From Capniomyces stellatus (taxonomy: Eukaryota > Kickxellomycota > Harpellomycetes > Harpellales > Legeriomycetaceae), in contig LUVW01000010.1 in the NCBI GenBank assembly GCA_001661515.1, positions 124,001-188,000 of the forward strand: DNA of 64,000 nt, in the 5' to 3' direction. Below the pieces are notes generated by a model, which saw only the letters and a program-made list of their open reading frames with translations, was not told the DNA's origin and did no database searches. Each line of letters starts with the position of its first letter. The stretch's first letter is position 1. Below are positions 46,745-58,067 of this stretch, in pieces. The translations under genes and the position numbers were made by a program.

Positions 46745-47291
46745 CCAGTTCATTTTTAGTTTAATTCGCTTTAGTTTTGTATAAAAATATAACCCAGCTT
46801 ACTACATTACCCACTTGTAATCTCAAACAAGAAAAGAAACTCTCTGTTTTTTTTTGTTTTTTTCTTTGTTCAAATTTAGCGATTAAATCGATATTATTTG
46901 CTGATAGATTGCTCAACTTTTTACCCTACCCTTCATTATTACCCAACCATTCAGTTTTTGAGCCAATCCAAATCACTAGTTTTTTATTTCTCGTTTCTTT
47001 TTTGTTGCTTTTTTGATGCCCTTTATTTGTTTATTTAGTTGTTTTGCTTTTATACTTTATGATATTCCACGGCTTGGTTATTGCCGCGGGGGTTTTTTTT
47101 CTCTTCTTTTTTCTTTTCTTTACTTTATTTCGTTTTGATTAAACAAACTTTGAACGCTAAACTACATAGCAGGTATATAAACACTGGCAGTATACTTTAT
47201 TAATATTATTATCATCCTTAACAAGAGTATATATATCACCGGCTAATCAGAAAAGGATACATATACATATATATATTCGGTAGCATAAGCA
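46624..47291. other. Intergenic with TTA microsatellite
   Basis: A perfect ATT/TTA run lies at 46697-46745. The remainder is T-rich, with poly-T runs typical of 3' regions here. Confidence 0.5.
46697..46745. repeat. TTA trinucleotide microsatellite
   Basis: About sixteen uninterrupted copies of a TAT/TTA unit downstream of CMR1. Confidence 0.95.
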
Positions 47292-49130
47292 ATGTACTTG
47301 GAAAGGTACCTTTCTCTATAAATTGACAGTTTGAACTTTTCAAATAATAAACAAATGAAAAAAAAGGCAGATTTACGAAACAAAAGTATCGACTAATCTT
47401 TCAATAATGAACAATGTAGCAAAGTGGAGGCGGAACGAAGCGAGATTGGCTCTGATGTATCCGAGGTACCAACAGAATGCGAAAGCGACCTTGACGATCT
47501 AATCACAGACACCTTTTCTGTATATAGCACAGACAGCGAACCGGTAAACAACCCAAGCTTTGGGAACATTCAGGATGTTTTTAGCGAAAGCCCAAATGTT
47601 TTGAATTCACACTCAATATGCAACAAATGCGCAGCGTTGGTGACTTTGACATCCTCGGAATTTATCAGTTTCTCTCAAAACTCGCAAAATAAAAACAACC
47701 TAGTGCTATGCAGCAAATGTTCAATTCCAGACCTAGAAGGTAATGGTATAGGTACTGAGGATGCTACAATTCATTTAAACAAAGGCCTGAGTTCGCCCAG
47801 AATCGAAGACGAGAAAACAAACGCACTTAGTATTGGTGATTACAAAAATTATGAGAAAAATAGCGATATGGGCTATGTAATCGGCAATGCGGATCCTGCT
47901 GGATACACTGACACAAAAAATAACAATATAAAGCCCACCAAAAAGAAGGAGCCATTTGTGCAAATCTGCAGCTCGGGTAAACGGAAGCGAGCAACAGTTA
48001 CTCCAACAAAGGAGGAAGACACTTTCAACGGCACTCCAGACTCTAAATCGTGTAGCCCCGATGGAAAAAGGAATGAAATAGGAGCGTATGTGGGCGATTC
48101 TGTGTGCAAAACTAAAACACCAGTATCTATAGCTCAAAAAAGACCTACACGCGTAAAATACATTAGCGATTCAAGCGAACTTTCGGATTTAGAATTCTCT
48201 GACTCTAAGGATTCAAGCTGGGAAAGCGACGACTTTTCTGTTAATAACAAGAGCAAGGGCGTCAAAAGGGAAAACCCCAATTGGGAAAAAGATAATATAA
48301 AGGGTAAAATCAGCAGCGTCAGACCCAGCAGTAATAAAGAACTGCGAGACGCCACCCAAAAAGACATGGATTTTGTTTCAAAGCAAGGGAAAAGAACTGT
48401 GAATAGAAAGAGTGAGAAACTGGAAAGGGAAGCAATCCAGTCTGACACTGGTGATGAGTCTCCAGACGATTTGGAAAACAGGCCCAATTACTCACAGCCT
48501 AAAAAGTCAACAAACACAAAAAAGTCACCTGGCAACACTTTAAGTAGAAAAGTGACCAGTGTTAACGAAGATGTCCTTGGAAGCGACATGTCTGACTTTG
48601 AGCAGGTTGGCACAAGACCTAGAAATGAACCCACTGCTTCAAATTTGTTGGGCTCGGCGCATGGAGAAAAAAGCAGTGACGATGCGTTGCATAAAACATT
48701 AGACGAACATCACGGTGTTGATGGTTGTTTAGACAGACTAGACAACAAGCGTACCGAAAGCACACAGTCTGATAGCAGCCATGCAGAACGGCATTCCAGC
48801 CCAGCCTTGTCATCGACTGTTAAGGTCAAAGAAACAGCAAAGGATATAACCAGCAACCCAAAGCCAGCCAAAACCAGTTTGGTGAAGCCAACAGGCAAAT
48901 TGAACACAAGCCTCACACCAAAAAAGCCTGCTGCTCCATCAAACCCACTATACAAAATACCATCAGCTACTGCTAAGTCTCCTGGTACACACATCACGCT
49001 CTTGGCATCCAAGTCTCGGCCTTTATCAAACCTTGTGTCGACGAATGTCCGTCGGATAGGCTTAAGCAAAAGATCAGGCGTTTCAGGCGCCAGACAGTCT
49101 TTGCATCCGTACCTGAACTCCAACAAATAG
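47292..49130 (+). CDS. RAD51AP1-like protein with CxxC pair, two exons
   Basis: Exon 1 (47292-47305, MYLE) joins exon 2 (47420-49130) in phase 2 across a 114-nt intron with a CTAAT branch and a TGTAG acceptor, giving 574 residues. Without exon 1 the frame has no ATG and a stop just upstream. Two CxxC pairs (C72/C75 and C102/C105) could bind zinc. A basic-acidic motif (RPTRVKYISDSSELSDLEF) resembles the N-terminus of RAD51AP1 (KKPVNYSQFDHSDSDDDF). The extreme C-terminus has RRIGLSK, then SLHPYL, resembling the RAD51-binding tail (LRLGLSR, KPLHP). The rest is Ser/Lys-rich and disordered. If correct, it promotes RAD51 strand pairing in homologous recombination. Assignment rests on short motifs and is an inference. 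Confidence 0.6.
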
Positions 49131-49625
49131 ACAAGTTGACCTCAAAACTCTGTGTCTGCATCTGTGTCTGTAACTATCGACATTTTATTGTGTCAAATAA
49201 CTTTGCCAATCCAATCCAGGTTGCCTCCAATTGCAAATTTAGGCAAAAAAAATAAAATAATGAGTATGTTTTTAGTTTAATGCAAAGTTGTATCTTTGTT
49301 GACTTTAGATTGTTTTTACATTGTTTTTATATCATTGACATGGTTTTTGGGCCTTTTAGATACCGGTTTAAACCCTGTAATAGATTTCTGTAAATATCAC
49401 TTTTATGCCTTAAACCATTTAGCAAATATATAGTATTTTTTGATTTTTCTGTTTATTTAATTTAAAAAAAAAAAAAATCAATAAAACAAGATTCTCTACA
49501 TTTAATCTTGTTTTTTTGGTTTCCAATATTATCAATAAAAAAATAACAGTAAAAAAAGAAGGAACGGATGTGTTATATTCACATATATACTTGCCAAATC
49601 ATAACTGTAGTTTATTTTTTTGTCA
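49131..49625. other. Intergenic, convergent 3' ends
   Basis: Shared downstream region of the RAD51AP1-like gene (+) and the PAP2 phosphatase (-). AT-rich with poly-A runs; nothing else seen. Confidence 0.5.
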
Positions 49626-51044
49626 TTAAACTATGTGCGTTTGGTTGTTGTTGTTGTTGTTGCTGCTGCTGATGTTGCTTTCGTCGCTGTTTTTATGTGA
49701 TTGGTCTAAAAATCTGTACTGGTGAGGCTCTTCGCCTTTTTTGTCAGTAAGTCTAGGGTAGTAGACTCTGTAGGCAAAGTAGGCTGAGAGAATTCCAATT
49801 ATAGACCCCGCCAAGACATCAGCCCAGCCGTGTTTATAATCTCGGATTCTGCTCACAGCTATGCAAGTGGCCCCAAATATAGGAAGTATAAATAACAGCG
49901 CTTTGTACATTTGGTTCTTGCCCCTAAACAAGCAAGTGTGGCCTGCTAGGAATAGGGCTAGGAAGAATAATCCGCTGAATGCCAGTGTTGCGTGGCCAGA
50001 AGGGAACGATTTAAATCCATCGTTGATTTTGTTTCTATCTTCGTTTGTGCAAACATTGGAGTCAAACAACCCCACTTTTGGGTCTGTAACTAGATTTGGG
50101 TTGGGCTGGTCAGACGCACTAAGCCCGTTGAGTTTGTTGATCATGATCACATTCAGCATGCATGTTGATATAAAGTTTGGCCGGATCTTTCCAACAATGC
50201 TTTTGATAACCACTGTAAACAGCATCGCAACCAAAATCGACAAGCCTAGCCCCAACAACCCTGCTTGGATATTTCTCCAGCTTTTTTTCAGTATCAATGA
50301 CACTACTAGTATAGTAACTATTGGTACCAATACCGACAACAGCGCCGACAGCCAGTTTGGAATGGTGTCAGACGCCAGCTTAAATTGGATCGACTTGTCG
50401 TTTATTGAAAACTGTCGGTGCGCTGGTTTTATGTAGCTTAACCCCAGTACCAAGATTCCAAGCAGCACAAGAAGAATCCAGTCACATGCAAATGACTTTA
50501 CGTAGTTCTTTTTTGGCATTAGAGTATCGCCTTGGGTATTTCTGTCGTTCCAACTAACACGGTTGTTTCTCTTTTCATGGATAATACCGTTATGCAAAAT
50601 TGGTGATGTGCTGATTGAGTTTTGGGCTCTGTATTTACCTGAGCCATTGGGTTGTTGGAGTTCAGGAGTTTCATTCCACTTGGACTGTGAGTTCTGCCTT
50701 TTCACTTGTATACTTTCTCTCGTAGCCTTGGTGTCTTTGCTTGCTGCCTGCGAGTACTTTCTTGGCACGTGTGTAACATAGCTTTTGTCATACCCCATGC
50801 TATCCAGTGACTCAGTATCATCGCGTGCCCTTTGGCTGTTCATTTTTGAGCTTCCACTCATGTGATTCCCACTCTTTATACTTTCCCTGATTGCTTTAGC
50901 ATCCTGGGTAATAAAGTGGCTGTTTTTCTGTGCTGCTCTGAGGTCCTCGTAGTCATAATTTTTCCCTGCCAATTCCGGCTCTACATTGCTTGGGTTTTCA
51001 TGCTGCCCGCTCAGTCTTCTACTAATGATATCCTGGACACCCAT
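49626..51044 (-). CDS. PAP2-family lipid phosphatase (Dpp1/Lpp1-like)
   Basis: Integral membrane phosphatase, probably acting on phosphatidate or diacylglycerol pyrophosphate at vacuole or ER. It has 472 residues in one exon. The three PAP2 motifs are complete: KSIVGKIRP, FPSGHATLAFSG and SRIRDYKHGWADVLAG, with the catalytic His and Arg residues present. Hydrophobic helices surround them, starting at DWILLVLLGILVLGL. Compared with typical Dpp1 (about 290 residues) it has an extra 175-residue polar N-terminus and a Ser/Asn-rich tail ending in an Asn run from a (GTT)n repeat at 49641-49662. Substrate cannot be told from sequence. The start is the first ATG at 51044. Confidence 0.92.
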   Translation of the reverse strand: MGVQDIISRRLSGQHENPSNVEPELAGKNYDYEDLRAAQKNSHFITQDAKAIRESIKSGNHMSGSSKMNSQRARDDTESLDSMGYDKSYVTHVPRKYSQAASKDTKATRESIQVKRQNSQSKWNETPELQQPNGSGKYRAQNSISTSPILHNGIIHEKRNNRVSWNDRNTQGDTLMPKKNYVKSFACDWILLVLLGILVLGLSYIKPAHRQFSINDKSIQFKLASDTIPNWLSALLSVLVPIVTILVVSLILKKSWRNIQAGLLGLGLSILVAMLFTVVIKSIVGKIRPNFISTCMLNVIMINKLNGLSASDQPNPNLVTDPKVGLFDSNVCTNEDRNKINDGFKSFPSGHATLAFSGLFFLALFLAGHTCLFRGKNQMYKALLFILPIFGATCIAVSRIRDYKHGWADVLAGSIIGILSAYFAYRVYYPRLTDKKGEEPHQYRFLDQSHKNSDESNISSSNNNNNNQTHIV

Positions 51045-52710
51045 TTAGCTATCTTTATACGCTGTTGGTCCTGTTTGTGCTGTTTCTTTTCAGCTCAATT
51101 CTCAAACCCAATATTTATCAACAAAATTAAACTAACTAGTAGCAGCAACAGTGGCAATGTTTGGATTTCAAAATCTGTGTGTATATGTCGGCTGAACTGC
51201 TGAGCTGCTGTATTGTTGACTTGGGTGTGTATCACAGGTGTTAGAATAGTGATATATTATATTAGAATGGAATTAAGTTATAACTATAACAGAAATTATT
51301 TTTTTACGTACCATTTAAAAAAAAAAAGGTATTAGGAAAGACAAAAGACTTTTTATTAAGCCCAATATCACCGTTGTTATATCTACAGTTTTCTAACACC
51401 GAGATTGACACACATACGTAGTTGTTGGCTAGCATTATTTGAAAACATAACTATACACGTTTATACAATTATACAATTAGATGCTTATACGTTTATATAG
51501 CTGTGGTTTTTTGTTGTAGTTGTTTTATACTGTGGATTCCAATCAACTTTCCAATGCAAGTTTCAGCTCGGGTAATATATAAAAGTCTAGAAACTGGGTT
51601 TACGCTTTTATTTTTTTTACGGTGCAGTATGCAGACTTAATTTTGATTCGTTGCTCTGTTATTCATCAAAAGTAGTGGAATTTTTCAATGTTGGAAAAGT
51701 CAGTTAAATGAAAAGAACACCCAACTAGAAAACTGTAGTTCTTTCCTCTCACTCCGCAAATTCTAAAAAGATACTAGACCGTAGGCTATTTAAATAGACC
51801 ATTCGAAATATATTAACTGAATTCACATATCGCCTAAGCCAATACTCAAACTACCTGTACTAACATGTTGGTCTGCATACCTAAAAACGGGTCTGGACTA
51901 TTGATTTATCATTAATCCCGTATGACAAGAGCTAAAAACAATACAAGAAATAAAAGCCAAAAAGCGTAAAGTGATGATAAAACAAAGAGTAAAATTGCTT
52001 TTGTTTTTCTAGAATTTGATAACTCTGGGTTATCGGTTTTATTGTTGGCCGAAAAGAGAGGCTAGTGTGCTAACATCACGGCTGTGATAGAGCGTGTGTA
52101 GTTAACCATGTAAAGTTGGATGTCAAGATATGTGGTGCCATATCGGTTTAGATTTGCTGTATTGTACATGGTAGTGTTCATAAAGCGGACTGAGTATGTT
52201 TAGCGAGAGCTGGTAGGATTTTCTCGATGATAAACGTAGATCGGAAAGGTGTATAATCGCTAAGAACAATGTCGAAACCAAATAAACATAACTAAAAAGC
52301 TGGCGAAATAAAAATAAAATAAAGTGGAGTTTATTAATGCAATTAAGTGATAATTATGGAATTTTAGAGGAGAATTAGACCAAATTAGTAGTACTTTGTT
52401 CAAAATGGGTAATTGTGTCAATAAAAACAAGCTTAAATGAACTGTGGTAAATTAGTAATTGCAACAATAACAAGGAGGGACAAAGTTTGGTTTGATTTGT
52501 TTTTTTTTTCAAACGAAAAGATAAAAGGCAAATTGGGTTAAATCAGGAAAGAAAGAAAAAATCACAAGACATTCAAGTTGTTTAGTAAAAAATAGATAAA
52601 GTAAAGGCCGTTTGATATTTTAACTTTGTTTTGTAATTTCAGTTTATTTGTTTTTCTTTTAAATTTACATATTATATTATTTCTGAAGAGGGTAAAAAGG
52701 GGTCGAAACA
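51045..52710. other. Intergenic, divergent promoters
   Basis: Lies between the PAP2 phosphatase (-) and LAMTOR2-like (+) genes. AT-rich; no exon, RNA gene or long repeat recognised. Confidence 0.5.
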
Positions 52711-54000
52711 ATGATACTACAGGCAAAGACGCTCAAGCGATTGTTGGGACAGGTTCTTGGGGGCGGAGTGGTGCTAAGCGCGTAAGTAATAAGATGTTAT
52801 AGCTAGATGTAGTCTATCTGTATTGAGTGTGGGGGGGGAGGCGGAGGGGGGAAATTTTTGCAGTGTGAATGAGATTAGAATTCATTTAACCATGTAATTA
52901 CTAACAATAACGATAAATACGACAATAACTGAAACGAAAATAATGAAAACAAACATGGTAGTTTGTTTGTTGAAAACGGAGTGCTGCTGGCAGAGGCTCA
53001 CACTGCCTCGTTTATGACATATCCAGACGAAAAGAAAACGAATTCAGTGGGGTCACAAACATCAGGGGTGTTGTCTTTTGAAGAGCCAGCAAACTCAATG
53101 GAGGCTACCAGCATGGGAAGCAATAATGGATATGGAAATGAGGGACAAGTATTGATGAATAAAGTCAGTGGGTATGGATCAACAGTGAGTTTAAAAAAGG
53201 GGCTGTTTGATGGGGAAGATTTGTATAATAAAAAGGTGATGGAGGCAAGAAATAGACCAAAAGGTAATGACGTGCATTTAATCTACAAAAGTACTTGTGC
53301 ATTGTAAGGGTAAAGTATTGAATTGGCAATGTGGATAATTGAGAATAGATTTGGGACAGAGTAGCAAATGGATAAGTGGTGCGGAAGGAGCCGGTAGGAG
53401 TAGCGAAGATGATGCAAGCGAGGGAGAGTCATTTCGGGGGTATTTGGCGATAATGGCATCGATTTGGGCACAGTATGAGCGATTGGGAGACTATGTTAGT
53501 GCCTCGATTGATCGGCAAGAAAACCCACAGGTGCCTGACTACGACAATGACTTGAATATGTTTACAGTTGAGTCAAAAGTAAGACTGCAATAAAATAAAA
53601 GATTTGGGGGGGGGGGGGGGNNNNNNNNNNNNNGGGGGGGGGGGGGGGGGGTAAAGTTGAATCGGACTGTACTTAATGTAATGTGCCATTTTTTGTTTTT
53701 ATTTTTGTTTTTGTGAATATAGCATCGAAAGTTGATAGTGTTACCGATTGGACAATACAGACTCCTACTGCTTGGGTCGGCGTCGACACCATTGGGGCTT
53801 ATAAGGGCAAAGGTAAATACAAACAAACTAATAAATATGCGGTGTAGTGTTGTGATATGGCTAGAGAATAAAGTGGAGTTGTGTGTGTTTGTGTTTGTTT
53901 GAAAATCGGCAGCTGATTTTATTATTGGTGATGGTGGTTTACATAGGCACAGGCTTTGAAGGGGCACTTGGACCAAGAGATAGATGCGTTTAGGAAATGA
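52711..54000 (+). CDS. LAMTOR2: LAMTOR2/p14-like Ragulator subunit, five exons
   Basis: Roadblock-fold subunit of the Ragulator (EGO-like) complex that anchors Rag GTPases on vacuole or lysosome membranes for TORC1 signalling. Exons are 52711-52781, 52962-53263, 53349-53578, 53723-53812 and 53947-54000, giving 248 residues. The family start (MILQAKTLKRLLGQVLGGGV) matches MLRPKALTQVLSQANTGGV. Later blocks are LAIMASIWAQYER, YDNDLNMFTVESK and GLIRAKAQALKGHLDQEI, the last matching the LAMTOR2 tail. Human LAMTOR2 has 125 residues; the extra length is an insert of about 110 Ser/Gly-rich residues after the second strand. The poly-G/N gap at 53606-53651 falls in intron 3, so the coding model is unaffected. 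Confidence 0.82.
53606..53651. repeat. Poly-G tract with assembly gap (N 53621-53633)
   Basis: A run of G interrupted by thirteen Ns, mirroring the poly-C gap at 3842-3882. It sits inside intron 3 of the LAMTOR2-like gene. Confidence 0.95.
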
Positions 54001-54501
54001 GGAAACAGATAGATGGACGAGTGATCGAATAGATATAAAAAAAAACAGCGTTCAGTGTGCTGGATTTTAATTCCTTTCTTTTCACGGTTTCACTCTTGTT
54101 AAAGTTATTAGCTATTAATTATTTGCTTGTAAAATATTCAAAGAAAATAAAAAAAGTAAAGATTGAAAGAATGAATGAAAAGAAATGGAAGTATTTCAAT
54201 AATAATAAAAAGAAAGAAATGAGAGTCCCAAACCCAAACCCAAACCCAACATTTAATTATGTGTATTCCGTCACTATTGGTATCTAAACTCAACTCTACT
54301 CATGTTTATATATTTGGACAGTTGTTGTTTTGACATTGATGTTAAACAACTGGGTTTATTAATAATTCAGATTTTTTACTACTATAAAACTGTAATTTTT
54401 TTCACTTCAAAAATCGCTAATAATCTGATAAATTTGGTAAAAGTAGAAGGGGGGGAGGGATGAAACGTGATGTGTAGCGAGTATGTACATATGCTTGAGG
54501 G
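54001..54501. other. Intergenic, convergent 3' ends
   Basis: Lies between LAMTOR2-like (+) and MDM31-like (-). A short AAACCC repeat is at 54227-54247. Otherwise AT-rich with nothing supported. Confidence 0.5.
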
Positions 54502-57408
54502 TTATACGGATAGACCAGGAAGTGAGTGGTTTGGGTTGACAAAGTGCAAAAAGGATTTGTTGCCAGAAAAGTAGTCAAGGACCATAGAGATCTGTTTGGC
54601 AAGGGCGCTAAGGGACCAGACTCCAACAAGCTTGAGTCTGCGATTACGTTCGCGGTTATCAGTGACGAGCTGGGCAAACGCGCGGCCAATCCCGTTGGAG
54701 ACCAGATCCGCAACACCGCAGTCATACGCGTTCCAGGAGCCGTCAAACTGGTCAAGACTTGTTTTCAGGTGGCAGCGCATAGGCAAGGAGACTCTGTGCG
54801 AGTGCATGTAGGCTATTATTGGTCTGATCAGCAGCGTAGAGTTTAGGTAGCTGAGGTGCGGAGTTTGGAGCGGAACCGAGGCGCGTATGTTGTTGAAGGT
54901 CAGCTGAATGTCCATATACACAAGTCTTGGAGTGTAGCTGCTCTTGATCAGGTTGGGTGGAATTGGGGAGTAGATGCTGAGTTGGTTGGGAGTTGATTCT
55001 TTTTCAGTGGGCAAAGAGGGGTGTGAAGAGTGTGTGTTGGGGGAATTGGAGTTGGTGGAATTGGGGGAGTCTTGGTAGCCATTTTCAGAGTCCCAAAGCC
55101 CTGTTCTTTTCCTCTGCAGGTCAAGCCTCCGCTGCGACTCGGTGTTGTTGCTGCTTTGCAGATACTCTCTTATTTTGGTCGCGCCTTTTGACTCCAAAAA
55201 CCCGCTGTGGTGCAGGACTTTGACTAGCAGGTTTTCAGACTTGTTTGGCTCGATCCAGTCGTTTGGGCTTGGCAGGATCACGACGTCGATTGATGTTGCA
55301 ATGTCGTTGACTATTTTCCTAAACAGGTCGGATGTCTTTTGGTTGTTTCCAGAGTAGTAGCCGCTATTTTTATTGGGCAGCACCATTGTTGCATCCACAT
55401 CAACTTTCCCCGAAGTAATCCACCCAACCGGCCCCTCAACACCTGCATTCAGATGCGACACATCCAGGTTGTCTATCCTGATTTCAGTCACCGAATGTGT
55501 CGAATTCTTGCTGCTGACTCTGCTTCTTTCGCTGAAACTGGCGTTCAAGCCCTGGTCCCCAAACCCATTTTTGGCGTCTTCCCCATTGCCACCAAAAACA
55601 GCTTCGTGTTCAGCAGCTCCACCGTGTGCATGAGCTTGGCTGGCGCTACTGGTTTCAGTCCTGCTATTCATAAACTCGGTGTCTACTGGGCGCAGCATCC
55701 GAACGCTAAACAAACTGTTATCGTACATCCCTACTATCGAGTTTGCGCTCAGCAAGTCGTAAAAAAACCACTGCTGCCTCAGCCTGGGCAAACTGGCCGA
55801 GTGCACAGCCACACTTACTGGTCTAAATCCCGTGTTTAGCAGCGTAAACATCACGTCCTCAGCCTCAATACTTTCAATGTCAAAGTATCCGGGGCGGTGC
55901 AGCATGCGATCGTTTTCTGGCACATACGGAACGGTCTCGTCGTACTGAATGTGTCTTCGGTCAACTATCCCACGCGCCCCCCGAACGTTACAGTGCTTGA
56001 CTATCCCCTTCCCATCCATCCATCGAACCAGCGATAACTCCACATCAATCTCCTCAATCTTCATCTTATAGTACGTAAAGTTCTCATCCCGCACCAACTC
56101 CTTTCTGCCCTTGTTCTTGCCCTTACTCTTACCGTTACCTCCATCGCCCTCTCCAACCTCTTCGTTGCTCCCAACCAACTTCCCATGCTGCGGCCCACAA
56201 ACAACATTCAGGTTCTTCAGTGTTATTCTCCCGTCTCCCCATTTCGGCATAATCGCGTTTTCTATTTCCACACTCACCCCAAGCGCCTTTGACAGCCTCC
56301 TGCTAACCATGCTCGCAACCCCTGACTCAAACTGCAGCTGGTTCAGAATAAACAGCACCACCGACACAAACGTCGTTGTTCCCACTAGAACCCACACCAC
56401 ATTCGACATCACCACCCACCAACTCAGCGCAAATATATCATCCATTGTCCACGGCTTGCCTGTCGAACTCCCTCTCAGCACAAACTGTACATGCACCTTC
56501 AACCGCTCAAGCCTCCCCTCCGCCTTCTCCAACATCTGCTTCTTTGTATACTTTATCGACTCTTTCACCTTCAACGTCTCTGTTTTCTCCCTTAACCTCT
56601 CCTGCTTTCTTTCTAACCGCTTAAACGCCTTTGAATTTGAATGCTGCCTCGAGTACCCTCTTTTTGCAACGATATTCTCTCTCCTCTTTGCAAACTCAAT
56701 CTCTCTCCCTTTTGCAAACATAGTGCCTCCTACCCTTTTCACCCCTTCCCTTTCTATCCCAAGATTTACCCTGAATCTCTTTGTACAAACCACCCTATAC
56801 TCGCTATTGATCAAGTACTCGCTCTTACTATCGCCTTTAATCTCGCATTCCATTACCCTGCCCTTCAATATCCCATTCTGAATCCGCGCCTTAATCCCAA
56901 CAACTCCCTTGAAATACTTTAAAGTCCAAAAGCGTCCCATTCGCCTTGCCGTCTTCGTGTGCTTGTAGTCCACCGCTTTCTCTACCGTTGCCAGCAATCC
57001 CCCCTTAAACCCCGCCATTTCTGCCTTTGCTTTTCTCATTCTGGCCCCGAAACTACCAACCACTCCATTCTTACCACTGCTCTCTTCTCGGCTCCCCCAA
57101 ATCTTCTTAGCCATGTACTGTCTTGACGAATCACTACACCTAAAAGCACTCTTTTCTTTGCCTCTTTCCATCCAACCAATTCCGCCTTTGCCTTCGCCCT
57201 TTTCCTTTGGTCCAAACACCTGCTTAATTCCTTCGTAATCGATAAGACGCAGCATATCTCCATACTTATTGTTTTTGCCTTTCACAGGCGAGCTTGGATC
57301 TAGAATTGGATATTTCATTTCTTTGCTCCTTCCAGCAGATCCGATACTCAGCAATCTCGGCAATCTGCCTATCGCCTTGTCTATTCTCTTGAAATTACTA
57401 GCAAACAT
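54502..57408 (-). CDS. MDM31: Mdm31/Mdm32-family mitochondrial inner-membrane protein
   Basis: Inner-membrane protein needed for mitochondrial shape, mtDNA nucleoid stability and cardiolipin homeostasis. Single exon, 968 residues, longer than the roughly 580-620 of yeast Mdm31/32. The N-terminal 300 residues are basic and Lys/Arg-rich, consistent with a presequence and matrix region. A transmembrane segment lies near 326-355 (WWVVMSNVVWVLVGTTTFVS). The conserved intermembrane-space region follows: MPKWGDGRITLKNLNVVCG, then the DVELSLVRWMDGKGIVKHC and PGYFDIESIEAEDVMF blocks, ending with a second conserved part near LVYMDIQLTFNNIRAS. A Ser/Asn-rich linker separates the two parts. Start chosen at the first ATG (57408). 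Confidence 0.88.
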   Translation of the reverse strand: MFASNFKRIDKAIGRLPRLLSIGSAGRSKEMKYPILDPSSPVKGKNNKYGDMLRLIDYEGIKQVFGPKEKGEGKGGIGWMERGKEKSAFRCSDSSRQYMAKKIWGSREESSGKNGVVGSFGARMRKAKAEMAGFKGGLLATVEKAVDYKHTKTARRMGRFWTLKYFKGVVGIKARIQNGILKGRVMECEIKGDSKSEYLINSEYRVVCTKRFRVNLGIEREGVKRVGGTMFAKGREIEFAKRRENIVAKRGYSRQHSNSKAFKRLERKQERLREKTETLKVKESIKYTKKQMLEKAEGRLERLKVHVQFVLRGSSTGKPWTMDDIFALSWWVVMSNVVWVLVGTTTFVSVVLFILNQLQFESGVASMVSRRLSKALGVSVEIENAIMPKWGDGRITLKNLNVVCGPQHGKLVGSNEEVGEGDGGNGKSKGKNKGRKELVRDENFTYYKMKIEEIDVELSLVRWMDGKGIVKHCNVRGARGIVDRRHIQYDETVPYVPENDRMLHRPGYFDIESIEAEDVMFTLLNTGFRPVSVAVHSASLPRLRQQWFFYDLLSANSIVGMYDNSLFSVRMLRPVDTEFMNSRTETSSASQAHAHGGAAEHEAVFGGNGEDAKNGFGDQGLNASFSERSRVSSKNSTHSVTEIRIDNLDVSHLNAGVEGPVGWITSGKVDVDATMVLPNKNSGYYSGNNQKTSDLFRKIVNDIATSIDVVILPSPNDWIEPNKSENLLVKVLHHSGFLESKGATKIREYLQSSNNTESQRRLDLQRKRTGLWDSENGYQDSPNSTNSNSPNTHSSHPSLPTEKESTPNQLSIYSPIPPNLIKSSYTPRLVYMDIQLTFNNIRASVPLQTPHLSYLNSTLLIRPIIAYMHSHRVSLPMRCHLKTSLDQFDGSWNAYDCGVADLVSNGIGRAFAQLVTDNRERNRRLKLVGVWSLSALAKQISMVLDYFSGNKSFLHFVNPNHSLPGLSV

Positions 57409-58067
57409 TTCAAATATTTTATTTTATACATCCAACGTTGCCTCTCCTATCCCATTCCCATCCTCTCGCCAATTCTTTATCTGTAATATCGCTGGCTCAA
57501 TCAAGATTTCTACCCAAAATCAATTTTCACAAGAACACTTTTTTTTTTCAATTTGTTTTTAGCTACTAGTTCTTTTTAACACTTTTTGATTTTCTCTCCA
57601 GACTTTTTCCTTTTCTTCCCTTTTTTTTCACCTCTTGGTTCGTTTAGGTCAATGTAAATCGCTTTTATAAAATGGCACTAATTTAATTTGGTGCCAAGGA
57701 ATCAAATAATTTTGGTTTGTTTGGTTAATTCAAATTCAGTTGCTTTATTATTCAATTGAGAATAAACCAATTTCAAGATTTCATGTGTTATTTTTGGACA
57801 ATCAGGAAAATAAAAAAACATCATCCAACAAGACCAAAACTAAAGAATGGTAAACGTTAACTAGGCTATTTTTACCAACATTTCCATTTAGACTTGTTTT
57901 TTTTTCGGTTTCATTCTGGTAAAGATTCAAACGATTAAATTATGCATCCAAAATTACTCCAACCATACTAACCAAAGTCGCAAAGTATAGGCCAAAAAAA
58001 AACATATGGAATCAAAGTACAAAAATTTCAATAATAAATAAGAAATGTACAAGAAATGCGTGACATA
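57409..58067. other. Intergenic between tandem minus-strand genes
   Basis: Promoter of MDM31-like and 3' region of the upstream hypothetical gene. T-rich near the MDM31 start; no other feature. Confidence 0.5.
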
